Shown here piece after piece: positions 44,766 through 53,041 of a stretch of DNA of 59,442 nucleotides (its first letter is position 1; each line of letters starts with the position of its first letter). The stretch is from the NCBI RefSeq assembly GCF_013166575.1, contig NZ_JABKKE010000022.1:1-59442 (forward strand), given 5' to 3'. This DNA is from Xylanibacter rodentium (GTDB lineage Bacteria > Bacteroidota > Bacteroidia > Bacteroidales > Bacteroidaceae). The notes under the pieces are model-generated. The model searched no databases. It saw nothing but the letters and a program-made list of their open reading frames with translations, and had not been told where the DNA came from. Position numbers and translations under genes: made by a program.

Positions 44766-46130
44766 TTATTTTTCCTGCATCATCTTGTTGAAATCGTCGA
44801 GTGACATAGTTTTCTCGTTGAGCTTGACTATGCCCTTGAGAGCGGCAATAAGTTTCACATCAATGGCACGGTCAACGAGAGAGTCGATATTCTTGCGCTC
44901 CTTCAGCATATCATCGGCATACTTATCGAGATATTCATCGGGCACGTTTGTCATACCATACTGTGCAAACTGTGCACGGGCCGACTCTATAGCCACATTC
45001 TTGATATCCTTGTCGTCAACCTTGATCTCGTTGGCAGCGACAAGCTGCTCCTTGATAAGATGCCACTTGAGTTCCTTTATGCTGGCCTCGTAGTTGTCCT
45101 CTACAAACTTCTCATCCTTGTCCTTGTTATTGTTCTGCATGATACGCTTCAACAAAGCGTCCGGGAACTGCAGTTCGCCCACTTTATTCTCAATGTAAGC
45201 ACGTGTATCAAGCAAGAACTTATAGTCTGTCTCAACTGCGAGCTGCTCCTTGATGCCTTCGGCTATCTTCTGACGGAAAGCGGCTTCATCCTTTACCTCA
45301 TCCTTACCGAACACTTGATCAAACAGTTCCTGATTTACCTCTGCCTTTACGAAACGCGAAACTTCATTAACCTGGTATGTAAAGTCAGATGTCATTTCTG
45401 CCACTTTCTCCTTGTCAATCTTCAGAAGCGAAGATACCTCGGAATCGTTGTCTGGATAAGCCTTGCGGGGATTGAATGTGATGATGTCACCAAGTTTGGC
45501 ACCGTTGAACAGATTCTTCTGCTCTTCCACCTTGATGTATTCCGGCATCATTACGGCACCCTCCACGGTAATACCGTTTTCTTTCACATTACCTTCAGCG
45601 TCAAGTTCGCGCAAGTCGCCTTTCAACAAGTCACGCTGTGCGGGATCGTAAGCCTCCACTTTCTCATGATGGCCTGTACGTGAGCAGAACATATCCACCT
45701 GCTTTTCCACGAGAGCGTCGTCAACCTCAATGTTATAGTAGTCAACCGTATCGTCGGCTGTCATTTCGGCCTTAAACTCAGGAGCCACAGCTATATCGAA
45801 CACGAACTCCATAGTCTCGTCCTTCTCAGGGTCAATCATTTTCTGCTTGTCACTCGGCAGAGGTTCGCCAAGCATCTGTATCTTGTTCTCGCGTACATAT
45901 TCATAAAGTTTCTCGCCAAGCAACTTGTTCACCACGTCCATCTTGACAGAAGTACCGAACTGACGTTTAATCATTCCCATTGGAACCTGACCGGGACGGA
46001 ATCCGGGCACATTGGCCTTCTTGCGATAGTCTTTCAACTGCTTGTCTACAGCTGGCTGATAGTCCTCCTTCTCGAAAGTCAAGGTCATCAGACCATTGAT
46101 TTTGTCGGGGTTTTCAAATGAAATATTCAT
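44766..46130 (-). CDS. tig: Trigger factor
   Basis: 454 aa. N-terminal ribosome-binding domain with the family's GFRPGQVPMGMIKRQFG signature, a middle PPIase-like domain (about 150-240; GDIITFNPRKAYP) and a C-terminal helical chaperone domain (about 250-440). Role: co-translational chaperone at the ribosome exit. First gene of the tig-clpP-clpX set, preceded by a -7 box at 46176-46183. Confidence 0.97.
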   Translation of the reverse strand: MNISFENPDKINGLMTLTFEKEDYQPAVDKQLKDYRKKANVPGFRPGQVPMGMIKRQFGTSVKMDVVNKLLGEKLYEYVRENKIQMLGEPLPSDKQKMIDPEKDETMEFVFDIAVAPEFKAEMTADDTVDYYNIEVDDALVEKQVDMFCSRTGHHEKVEAYDPAQRDLLKGDLRELDAEGNVKENGITVEGAVMMPEYIKVEEQKNLFNGAKLGDIITFNPRKAYPDNDSEVSSLLKIDKEKVAEMTSDFTYQVNEVSRFVKAEVNQELFDQVFGKDEVKDEAAFRQKIAEGIKEQLAVETDYKFLLDTRAYIENKVGELQFPDALLKRIMQNNNKDKDEKFVEDNYEASIKELKWHLIKEQLVAANEIKVDDKDIKNVAIESARAQFAQYGMTNVPDEYLDKYADDMLKERKNIDSLVDRAIDVKLIAALKGIVKLNEKTMSLDDFNKMMQEK

Positions 46131-46175
46131 CTTAATTTTATTATTATTAATGTATTAGTCGTTTTTTTCGAGGTG

Positions 46176-46183
46176 CAAAAATA
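46176..46183 (-). promoter_or_regulatory. -7 box of tig
   Basis: TATTTTTG on the minus strand, 45 bp before the ATG. Confidence 0.45.
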
Positions 46184-46245
46184 CGGATAAATGCCGTAAA
46201 CTCCTAACGTTTACGATTTTTTAACTATTTCCAAGAGCCCCTCCC

Positions 46246-46370
46246 GGTAGGGTGGCCATAATTTGTCTGTCATTTTTAGTATCAAAATAGCATCAAATTT
46301 AGCAATAACTGTATGATATTTAAATAATTGACTTTTTATATTGTAGCTCAAAAATGAACGTTATATGAGC
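46246..46370 (-). repeat. 125-bp dispersed repeat, right copy (family A)
   Basis: Inverted counterpart of 3-127, matching over the whole length with a few substitutions. A weaker third trace follows at 46750-46780 (AAATGAAC ... CGCCCTACC). It opens a 620-bp repeat cluster between tig and lptB that also holds family B copy 2 and the GGGGAGG palindrome. Confidence 0.85.
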
Positions 46371-46428
46371 AGAGTCGTTAAAATACAAAATTACTCAATT
46401 GCAACAATGTCATATTCTGTATTTTAAT

Positions 46429-46724
46429 AAGTTGGTCAACAGAATTAAATTAGAACGCGCCCCAACGGGGCAACAAGCCCATAGCCCGGGGCAGAGCGAA
46501 ACGGCACCCCGGGAATCAAACACCGACACTCCGCGCCCTGCAAGGGCAAAAGCATAAAAACACAAGGGATGTAAAAAAAATGTAAGTATTTGATAATTAA
46601 CGCTTTTGCCCTTTCAGGGCGAATGTATGAATCGTATTATTCCCGGGGTGCCGCTTCGCTCTGCCCCGGGCTATGGGCTTGTTGCCCCGTTGGGGCGCGT
46701 TCTGGTTTAATACTGTGACTAACT
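46429..46724. repeat. MITE-like palindromic element, copy 2 (family B)
   Basis: 296 bp with the same terminal inverted repeat (AAGTTGGTCAACA start, GACTAACTT end), the same CCCGGGGTGCCGCT cores and GGGCAAAAGC motifs as copy 1 at 12764-13130, but a different interior length. It is shorter than copy 1, mainly because the run of TCTGTCAGGG-type repeats near the right end of copy 1 is missing. Confidence 0.85.
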
Positions 46725-46780
46725 TAATATATTTTTGACTATGATTTCAGAAATGAACAATAAGTTTTGGACGCCCTACC

Positions 46781-46862
46781 CTCCTGGGCTCCCCAAGGGG
46801 AGGTGAAGCCGCATGGGGATTTATCTTGTGCGGTCGGTTCCTCCCCTTGGGGAGGTTAGGAG
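46781..46862. repeat. Palindrome built of CTCCCCAAGGGGAG units
   Basis: CTCCTGGGCTCCCCAAGGGG (46781-46800) and its imperfect complement (46840-46862) form a long hairpin immediately before the lptB stop codon side; each arm is itself palindromic. It is likely both a dispersed repeat and the terminator of the lptB transcript. Confidence 0.7.
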
Positions 46863-46866
46863 GGGC

Positions 46867-47661
46867 TTACTCCTGGAAATCTTTCTTACGCAAAACGAAG
46901 TCGCGTCCGAGATATTTCTCGCGAACAATCTTGTTGGCAGCGAGTTCCTCCGGATTACCTTGGAAAAGTATCCGCCCCTCGAAGAGCAGATAGGCACGGT
47001 CGGTGATGCTCAGAGTCTCGTGCACGTTGTGGTCGGTAATGAGTATGCCAATGTTGCGGTCCTTCAACTGCCAGACAATCTTTTGAATGTCGCCGACGGC
47101 AATGGGGTCGACACCGGCAAAAGGCTCGTCGAGCATGATAAACTTAGGATTTATGGCCAGACAACGCGCTATCTCTGTACGGCGGCGTTCACCACCGGAA
47201 AGGCGGTCACCGGTATTCTTGCGCACTTTCTGTAAACGGAATTCGCTTATAAGGCTCTCAAGCTTGTCGAGCTGCTCCTGGCGGTTGAGTTGCGTCATCT
47301 CGAGCACAGACATGATATTGTCCTCCACGCTCAACTTACGGAACACGCTGTTTTCCTGTGCCAGATAGCCGATACCGGCCCGAGCACGTTTGTAGACGGG
47401 ATAGTCGGTGATCTCAAGATCGTCAAGATAAATATGTCCGCCGTTAGGCACGATGAGCCCCGTCGTCATATAGAACGACGTGGTCTTTCCGGCTCCGTTG
47501 GGACCGAGCAGGCCCACAATCTCGCCCTGACGCACATTTATTGACACGTCGTTCACCACTGTGCGCTTGCCGTAACGTTTCACCAGACCCTCCGTACGCA
47601 GTGTCATACATTCCTTGGCAGCCGGTGTGGCAACCGTATTGTTGTCTATGCTGTCGCTCAT
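46867..47661 (-). CDS. lptB: LPS export ABC transporter ATPase LptB
   Basis: 264 aa. Walker A GPNGAGKT, signature [16 protein letters not shown], Walker [14 protein letters not shown] and an H-loop in [10 protein letters not shown]. The [16 protein letters not shown] start and the family-specific [10 protein letters not shown] block mark it as LptB rather than a nutrient importer. Role: drives LPS extraction from the inner membrane with LptFG. Monocistronic. The -7 box at 47692-47699 and a 14-bp palindrome (ATTAAGTACTTAAT, 47665-47678) lie upstream. Confidence 0.93.
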   Translation of the reverse strand: MSDSIDNNTVATPAAKECMTLRTEGLVKRYGKRTVVNDVSINVRQGEIVGLLGPNGAGKTTSFYMTTGLIVPNGGHIYLDDLEITDYPVYKRARAGIGYLAQENSVFRKLSVEDNIMSVLEMTQLNRQEQLDKLESLISEFRLQKVRKNTGDRLSGGERRRTEIARCLAINPKFIMLDEPFAGVDPIAVGDIQKIVWQLKDRNIGILITDHNVHETLSITDRAYLLFEGRILFQGNPEELAANKIVREKYLGRDFVLRKKDFQE

Positions 47662-47691
47662 GTGATTAAGTACTTAATTGTTTAAACGGCA

Positions 47692-47699
47692 CAAAAGTA
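47692..47699 (-). promoter_or_regulatory. -7 box of lptB
   Basis: TACTTTTG on the minus strand, 30 bp before the ATG. The perfect palindrome ATTAAGTACTTAAT (47665-47678) lies in the leader and could be an operator. Confidence 0.45.
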
Positions 47700-47831
47700 C
47701 ATCAAAAAAACGAGAATACGGACGATTGGAGCGAAAAACAGATATAAAGATTAGATAACGCGGCATAAAATGCCGGCTTATAATCGCACGAACATTAAAC
47801 CACGAGCGTGCGCGAAGAAACCTGCAAAATA

Positions 47832-47863
47832 GTTGCACGATAGAATAACTTTCATTACCTTTG
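47832..47863 (+). promoter_or_regulatory. Promoter of the HigB/HigA-type pair
   Basis: GTTG (47832-47835), 20 bp, TACCTTTG (47856-47863). The ATG of the toxin starts at 47868, only 4 bp after the -7 box, so the transcript is leaderless or nearly so. Confidence 0.65.
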
Positions 47864-47867
47864 CAAC

Positions 47868-48209
47868 ATGAAGCGTCGGATATTGACATACGGTGGTTAC
47901 TTCGAGGCATTCATGAGAACCTTGAAGGAAAAGGAACAAGAGAAAATCCAATATGGTCTTCTCTTGCTCAAAAGCCAAGAAAGACTTCCCAAGAAGTTCA
48001 TCAAACTAATCAGGGACGGACTGTACGAGTTACGTACTGAATATGGAAGCAACATCTTCCGGGTGTTTTTCATATTTGATGAAGGAAAAGTCGTTGTCTT
48101 GTTCAATGGCTTTCAAAAGAAAAGCCAGAAGACACCGCCAAATGAAATTGAAAAAGCATTAAAGATAAAGGAGGCATATTATGCAGACAAACAATCATCA
48201 AATAGTTGA
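47868..48209 (+). CDS. higB: RelE/HigB-type toxin (Gp49 family)
   Basis: 113 aa. Gp49-like features: YGGYFEAFMRTLKEKEQEKI at the N-terminus, then KFIKLIRDGLYELRTEYGSNIFRVFFIFDEGKVVVLFNGF, with the Arg/Tyr/Phe pattern of ribosome-dependent mRNA interferases in the RelE fold. Known: HigB-type toxins cleave mRNA and are inhibited by the partner HigA. Toxin-first order and a 29-bp overlap with the antitoxin gene are typical of hig loci. Start supported by the promoter spacing and family N-terminus. Confidence 0.85.
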   Translation: MKRRILTYGGYFEAFMRTLKEKEQEKIQYGLLLLKSQERLPKKFIKLIRDGLYELRTEYGSNIFRVFFIFDEGKVVVLFNGFQKKSQKTPPNEIEKALKIKEAYYADKQSSNS

Positions 48210-48486
48210 CTACGACCTCGTACTTGACCGGAAGTTTGGCAAGGAAGGGACACAAGAGCGTATCAAGGCAGAAGAAGACGCTCTTTCTTTCTACTCCGGC
48301 CGAATACTGCTTGATGCACGCAAGGAGGCAAAAATTACTCAAACGGAACTGGCAAAGCGCATCAACTCCACCAAGTCCTATATATCCAAGGTAGAGAATG
48401 GAGTAATAGTACCCAGTGTCGGTGCGTTTTACAGAATCATCAACGCACTCGGAATGAGGGTGGAAGTCGTCAAAACGATATATTAG
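48181..48486 (+). CDS. higA: HigA-type XRE-family antitoxin
   Basis: 101 aa. An N-terminal region (EEDALSFYSGRILLDARKEA) leads to an XRE helix-turn-helix: KITQTELAKRINSTKSYISKVENG, then VPSVGAFYRIINALGM. Role: neutralises the toxin and represses the operon. It overlaps the toxin by 29 bp. No terminator is evident just after; 48487-48767 is AT-rich with nothing else clear. Confidence 0.87.
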   Translation: MQTNNHQIVDYDLVLDRKFGKEGTQERIKAEEDALSFYSGRILLDARKEAKITQTELAKRINSTKSYISKVENGVIVPSVGAFYRIINALGMRVEVVKTIY

Positions 48487-48767
48487 GAAATACCAGCCAA
48501 AGACAATGAAGGGTTGTGTCAAAGTGCTATGATTAAATTTTGACAATAATGAGATTATACACTGGCATGATAAAGAAAATGATTTTTTTTAGAAGAAAGA
48601 TAAGAAAATAAATCCACAACACTATGACTTCGTATAATATTTTTATAAAGAGGACGTACCGTGGTTCCAATCGGTTTATACTGTGCCTTGATGGATCTGT
48701 GCCAAAACAGGCTCAACCTCTTAGAAAAACCAATTAATTATTTTTACAAAACACTTTCTCGCTCATC
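48487..48767. other. AT-rich stretch with a 37-codon frame
   Basis: Includes an ATG frame at 48624-48737 (37 codons, basic start MTSYNIFIKRTYRGSNRF). No ribosome site and no family recognised, so I do not call it a gene. The following 300 bases are family C copy 2, and 49078-49426 holds no gene until the small protein. Confidence 0.3.
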
Positions 48768-49077
48768 ACAAAATCGCATTTTCCCGCCAACACCCCGAAA
48801 AACACCATTTTTCGGTCAAAACAGGACACACTGATAATCAGCAAGTTACGCTCACATATTCATAACAACACCTTGTAAAGAAAGCAGAGAGGCCCTCGCG
48901 AGGTTGCCGTAAGGGCCTCCCGGCCCTGCAACGAGGCCGTTGCGAGAAGACAACTACGCCGTAATGGCATCACCGGGAGGCCCTTACGGCAAGAGACAGA
49001 CACTCGAAATGTGTGTCAAGAAAGCAGAGAAGGCCTCCCGGCTTTTCTATTTCGAGAAAAAAGAAGTGCGTTTTTTT
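48768..49077 (+). repeat. Dispersed structured repeat, copy 2 (family C)
   Basis: 49011-49077 equals 22180-22246 apart from one base. The upstream part keeps the two AAGAAAGCAGAGA motifs, the GGGAGGCCCTTACGGCA block and a folded GC-rich middle, but that middle has diverged from copy 1. A short conserved lead-in (ACACTGATAATCAGCAAGTTACG and its relative at 22009) suggests the element begins near 48768; the left end is approximate. Confidence 0.8.
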
Positions 49078-49426
49078 AAGAAAAAGCGAGACAATACTAC
49101 TTTTTCCATACACTGTCACCAAAAGGCATCCGCCTTGCCATATTACTACAGGACTGACGAAGTATCGGAGCCGGCGGAGTATCCGGATTAATGGCGAAGC
49201 AGAATCAAGAGCAAGACGGTGATGCCCCGTAATGAAGCATATTCTCTCATAAGCACTTAATTAGATAACGCACGTGAAAAAACTCCAAAAAAGACTACCA
49301 CCGGCAGACAAGACGATGGCGAAAAGAATATTTTCAGTATCTTCGCACCATGAGATTGCAATTGTATCTGCAATTTGGAATACAACCAATCTGATGTCTA
49401 ACTAATAAAACAAGGAGGATAACATT

Positions 49427-49615
49427 ATGAACTATTCAGAGAAAAAACACAATGCAAGCAATGAAGAGAAGACAACCATCAAAGACTATCCCGAGATGAA
49501 CCAGGGACTGCCCGTACAGCAGGTGATAACCGACGGGGAGGAGCCTACAGCCAAGGAGTTGAGAGACGCCACACGCGAGATGGGCATAGACATTGACACG
49601 CCCGACCGCGGATAA
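49427..49615 (+). CDS. Small acidic protein of unknown function
   Basis: 62 aa, hydrophilic and acidic (KTTIKDYPEMNQGLPVQQVI, TREMGIDIDTPDRG), no signal peptide or membrane segment. AGGAGG stands 8 nt before the ATG, a perfect Shine-Dalgarno that is unusual in this window and argues for a real, well-translated gene. No family recognised. Codon use is normal. It is followed after 17 bp by the long inverted repeat at 49633-49712. Confidence 0.6.
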   Translation: MNYSEKKHNASNEEKTTIKDYPEMNQGLPVQQVITDGEEPTAKELRDATREMGIDIDTPDRG

Positions 49616-49632
49616 CTTTTAGTTAAGAGTGT

Positions 49633-49712
49633 AGAGTTGTGAGTGCAAAGGTATGATTACCCTTGGTGGTTGAGCTATCATAAGGTAATCATACCTCTGC
49701 ACTCACAACTCT
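49633..49712. repeat. Inverted repeat with 29-bp arms
   Basis: 49633-49661 and 49684-49712 are complementary at 28 of 29 positions, with a 22-nt loop. This is far longer than an ordinary terminator here and lacks a U-tract. It lies 17 bp after the small acidic gene. It may be a transcript-stabilising structure, a small mobile hairpin element, or a bidirectional terminator. Confidence 0.8.
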
Positions 49713-49766
49713 GACATCTTCACTTTAAGTTAATATCCGTTGTTATTTTCAAAAACTATTCGCGAT

Positions 49767-49799
49767 ATTGCAGTTTCTTGGGTATTTTGGTTATTTTTG
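49767..49799 (+). promoter_or_regulatory. Promoter of mlaE
   Basis: ATTG (49767-49770), 21 bp, TATTTTTG (49792-49799). The leader to the ATG at 49874 would be about 68 nt. Confidence 0.55.
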
Positions 49800-49873
49800 C
49801 ACAGTTAAAATCCAAAATACCCACAAAACGGTCTGACGACCGATGAAATGGGGCAAAACAACAACACATCAAA

Positions 49874-50620
49874 ATGTTACTGTCTAAATATCTTAACACG
49901 CTGGGACGCTACTTGATGCTCATGGGACGTACATTCCAAAAGCCGGAACGAATGAGAATGTTCTTCAAGGAATATATCAAGGAAATGTCGCAATTGGGGG
50001 TCAACTCAATAGGCATCGTGCTGCTAATATCGTTCTTCATCGGTGCTGTTATCTGCATACAGATGAAACTCAACATACAAAGCCCATGGATGCCCCGATG
50101 GGTGACGGGCTACACCACAAGAGAAATTATGCTGCTTGAGTTCTCCTCGTCGATAATGTGTCTGATACTGGCAGGCAAAGTGGGGTCCAACATTGCTTCA
50201 GAGATAGGCACAATGCGTGTTACGCAACAGATAGACGCCCTTGACATAATGGGTGTCAACTCAGCCTGTTACCTCATACTGCCCAAAATATTGGGACTGA
50301 TAACCATAATGCCGTTTCTTGTAATATTCAGCTCAGCCACAGGCATACTCGGAGCCTACGGAACGGCATATATAGGGCACGTCCTGAGTCCGGAGGATCT
50401 GACATTGGGACTTCAGCACACTTTCAACCCATGGTTTGTATGGATGAGCATTATCAAGAGCCTGTTCTTTGCGTTCATCATATCGAGCGTGCCGTCATAC
50501 TTCGGCTACACGGTGGAAGGCGGGTCGGTCAATGTGGGCAAAGCCAGCACTGATGCCGTAGTGAGCAGCAGCGTATTGATATTATGTTCAGACGTGTTCC
50601 TGACGCAGTTGTTGTCGTAG
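49874..50620 (+). CDS. mlaE: MlaE-type lipid ABC transporter permease
   Basis: 248 aa. MlaE family: an N-terminal amphipathic region, then about five membrane helices, including IGIVLLISFFIGAVICIQMK and LILAGKVGSNIASEIGTMRV (the conserved EIGTM motif), ending in SSVLILCSDVFLTQLLS. Role: membrane part of the phospholipid transporter maintaining outer-membrane asymmetry. The ATPase gene follows on the same strand after 175 bp. No MCE/MlaD gene is in this window. Confidence 0.92.
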   Translation: MLLSKYLNTLGRYLMLMGRTFQKPERMRMFFKEYIKEMSQLGVNSIGIVLLISFFIGAVICIQMKLNIQSPWMPRWVTGYTTREIMLLEFSSSIMCLILAGKVGSNIASEIGTMRVTQQIDALDIMGVNSACYLILPKILGLITIMPFLVIFSSATGILGAYGTAYIGHVLSPEDLTLGLQHTFNPWFVWMSIIKSLFFAFIISSVPSYFGYTVEGGSVNVGKASTDAVVSSSVLILCSDVFLTQLLS

Positions 50621-50795
50621 TTTTTTTCAGGATTAAAATTAGTTAGCGGGAGTTACCGCTCCTTACGGCCGCTCAGTAGTCAAAGACAAATGTCTTATAA
50701 AACCATCCACAGGGCCGTTGTCTTTAAATCCCGAGTGGGCACAGCCCACGATAACTCCTCTAACTCCCTTTAACTCCTTAAAATAAAAAAAGAAT

Positions 50796-51560
50796 ATGAT
50801 CGAAATAAAGAATCTCTGCAAATCATTCGAAGACAAACAAGTACTGAAAGACATCAGCGCTGTGTTCGAAAACGGAAAAACCAATCTGATAATAGGACAG
50901 AGCGGCAGCGGAAAAACAGTATTGATGAAAAATCTCGTGGGGCTGCTTGACCCTACAAGCGGCGAAGTACTGTACGACGGTCGCGACTTTGTAGCAATGT
51001 CAAAGAAAGAAAAAATCATGCTTCGACGTGAGATGGGTATGATTTTCCAAAGTGCAGCATTGTTCGACTCACAGACCGTGTTGGAAAACGTAATGTTCCC
51101 TTTGGACATGTTCTCAAACATGAACCTTCGCGAACGCCAACAGAGGGCACGCACATGCCTCGACCGGGTGAACCTGGTGGAGGCCGAGCGCAAATATCCC
51201 GGCGAGATATCAGGTGGCATGCAGAAGCGCGTTGCCATAGCACGCGCCATAGCGCTGAATCCGAAATATCTGTTCTGCGACGAGCCAAACTCTGGATTGG
51301 ACCCGAAGACATCGCTCGTAATCGACGAACTACTGCACGGCATCACACAGGAATTTGACATTACGACCATCATCAACACACACGACATGAACTCGGTGAT
51401 GGGCATCGGTGAGAACATCATATACATATATGAAGGGCAAAAGGAATGGCAGGGACATAGCAAAGACATCATGGAATCTACCAACCGCAAACTTACCGAC
51501 TTCATCTTTGCCAGCGACTTGCTAAAACAAATGAGGGCCGCAGTAAGAGGAAAAGAATAA
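50796..51560 (+). CDS. mlaF: MlaF-type lipid ABC transporter ATPase
   Basis: 254 aa. Walker A GQSGSGKT, signature ISGGMQKRVAIARAIAL, Walker B YLFCDEPNSGLDP and H-loop INTHDMNS. The ISGGMQKR and DEPNSGLDP variants are typical of MlaF. Role: powers the MlaE permease. The 175-bp gap after mlaE contains two small hairpins (AGCGGGAGTTACCGCT region at 50643-50658, GTGGGCACAGCCCAC at 50735-50749), so partial attenuation between the genes is possible. Confidence 0.92.
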   Translation: MIEIKNLCKSFEDKQVLKDISAVFENGKTNLIIGQSGSGKTVLMKNLVGLLDPTSGEVLYDGRDFVAMSKKEKIMLRREMGMIFQSAALFDSQTVLENVMFPLDMFSNMNLRERQQRARTCLDRVNLVEAERKYPGEISGGMQKRVAIARAIALNPKYLFCDEPNSGLDPKTSLVIDELLHGITQEFDITTIINTHDMNSVMGIGENIIYIYEGQKEWQGHSKDIMESTNRKLTDFIFASDLLKQMRAAVRGKE

Positions 51561-51619
51561 AAAAAACGTCAAATCTGATTTTCATTAACGTAAGATATCA
51601 TAAACTATTCAAAACACAC

Positions 51620-51650
51620 ATTGTTTGCACTTTCTTAATGCGTATCTTTG
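51620..51650 (+). promoter_or_regulatory. Promoter of the choloylglycine-hydrolase-like gene
   Basis: ATTG (51620-51623), 19 bp, TATCTTTG (51643-51650). The start of transcription would lie about 35 nt before the ATG. Confidence 0.6.
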
Positions 51651-51689
51651 TCTCGTAAGTATATAATTAATGTATAACATTCTGACTAA

Positions 51690-52784
51690 ATGATTATCAC
51701 GACTATGAGACAAAGACTTTTTTTTATCATCGCATCACTGATGATGCTCGCACATGCAACAAAAACGGAAGCCTGTACCGGTATCACACTCAAAAGTATG
51801 GACGGCCGGACAGTAGTGGCACGAACCATTGAATGGGGAGGCAGCAGTCTGGAAAGCAGCTACGTGATTGTGCCTCGGGGATATACACACAGTTCTTACA
51901 TCAACGGCCAAAAAGACGGGATGCAGTTTAAAGCCCGATACGGATATGTGGGCATGGCCGTGGAAACAGAAGAAAATGTAACCGAAGGACTAAACGAAGC
52001 GGGACTATCGGCCGGTCTGTTCTACTTTCCACATTACGGAATGTACGAGAAATTCGACCCAAGCAACAGACATACAACCATAGGAGACCTTCAAGTTGTA
52101 GCATGGATTTTAAGTAACTTCAAGACTATAGACGAAGTTAAAGAAAGCATCAGAAATATACACATAACAACGGCAGATCCACGATCCTCTACCGTGCATT
52201 GGCGCATAGCCGAGCCTTCGGGACGACAGGTGGTATTGGAAATCGTTAATGAAAAAGTGAATTTCTATGAAAACACTTTGGGGGTTCTAACCAACTCTCC
52301 GGGATTTGAATGGCATATGACCAACCTGAACAACTATATCAATCTGCGGCCCGGCACAGAAGAGCCGCGCGAATTCGCCGGGATTACAATGGCCTCGTTC
52401 GGGGCAAGCAGCAGCATGCTCGGTCTGCCGGGCGACGCCACTCCGCCGTCAAGATTCGTAAGGGCCGCATTCTACAAGGCCACAGCGCCACAAAAAGCCA
52501 CAGCCAATGAAAGCGTGATGCAATGTTTTCAAATACTGAACAATTTTGATATACCTGTAGGCATAGAGTTTGCCGGTGGAAAAATCCCGTCAGACATCCC
52601 CAGTGCCACTCAATGGACCGTAGCAACAGACATGAGCGGCAAAAAGATATACTACCGCACAATGTACAACAGTGCCATACGATGTATAGATCTAAATTCA
52701 ATTGATTTCGGAAAGGTAAAATATCAGTCGGCTCCACTTGACAAAGTAAAAACACAGCCGATAACGATGATAAAAATAAAATAG
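51690..52784 (+). CDS. Choloylglycine hydrolase / penicillin acylase-like enzyme
   Basis: 364 aa. A signal peptide (RLFFIIASLMMLAHATKTEA) ends directly before Cys29, which as in the Ntn-hydrolase family would become the N-terminal nucleophile (CTGITLKS). Arg45 matches Arg18 of bile salt hydrolases; the position equal to Asp21 is Glu48 (ARTIEW). VLTNSPGFEW carries the Asn175-type residue and PPSRFVRAAF the Arg228-type residue. Reaction: cleavage of a linear amide, in the bile acid conjugate/penicillin V/N-acyl lactone range; the substrate is not predictable. Exported by signal peptide. An internal ATG at 51705 is an alternative start. Confidence 0.87.
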   Translation: MIITTMRQRLFFIIASLMMLAHATKTEACTGITLKSMDGRTVVARTIEWGGSSLESSYVIVPRGYTHSSYINGQKDGMQFKARYGYVGMAVETEENVTEGLNEAGLSAGLFYFPHYGMYEKFDPSNRHTTIGDLQVVAWILSNFKTIDEVKESIRNIHITTADPRSSTVHWRIAEPSGRQVVLEIVNEKVNFYENTLGVLTNSPGFEWHMTNLNNYINLRPGTEEPREFAGITMASFGASSSMLGLPGDATPPSRFVRAAFYKATAPQKATANESVMQCFQILNNFDIPVGIEFAGGKIPSDIPSATQWTVATDMSGKKIYYRTMYNSAIRCIDLNSIDFGKVKYQSAPLDKVKTQPITMIKIK

Positions 52785-52836
52785 TTAAATTGAATTAAAA
52801 ATCGGGGGGGGGTAAAACGTGTATAAATATTTTTAT

Positions 52837-52936
52837 TACCTTTGCAAGCAAAGCTGCCGTTTTGTTGAGAAACGGGTCTTCGCTTGGCAAAATGGTACAA
52901 TATAGGTTAAAAGAAGACCCACTTTTAATATCTAAA
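52837..52936 (+). ncRNA. Possible small RNA with terminator-like hairpin
   Basis: A -7-like TACCTTTG (52837-52844), a 60-nt GC-mixed stretch, then GGGTCTTC (52876-52883) pairing with GAAGACCC (about 52914-52921) ahead of ACTTTTAA. There is no ORF. A good -33 box is missing and the region is only 257 bp between two genes, so this is a candidate only. A run of nine G lies at 52804-52812. Confidence 0.25.
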
Positions 52937-52949
52937 ACTCGAAAAAACA

Positions 52950-53021
52950 GTTTATATATGACAATGGCGGTATCAAAATCTGGAACATCCCAGATTTGAT
53001 ACCGCCCATATATTTCATAAA
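52950..53021. terminator. Large hairpin between the hydrolase and the lipoprotein gene
   Basis: GGCGGTATCAAAATCTGG (52966-52983) pairs with 52990-53006 apart from one bulged A, inside a second arm (GTTTATATATG ... CATATATTTCATAAAC). It separates two converging genes and can end both transcripts. Confidence 0.75.
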
Positions 53022-53041
53022 CATGTATTGGGAAAACAGTT

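Noticed and set aside
50663..51505. 280-codon minus-strand frame over mlaF
   Set aside because: Serine/phenylalanine-rich complement of a clear ABC ATPase gene.
52804..52812. G9 tract as a phase-variation switch
   Set aside because: It lies after the hydrolase stop codon and not in a clear promoter spacer, so length change would alter nothing obvious.
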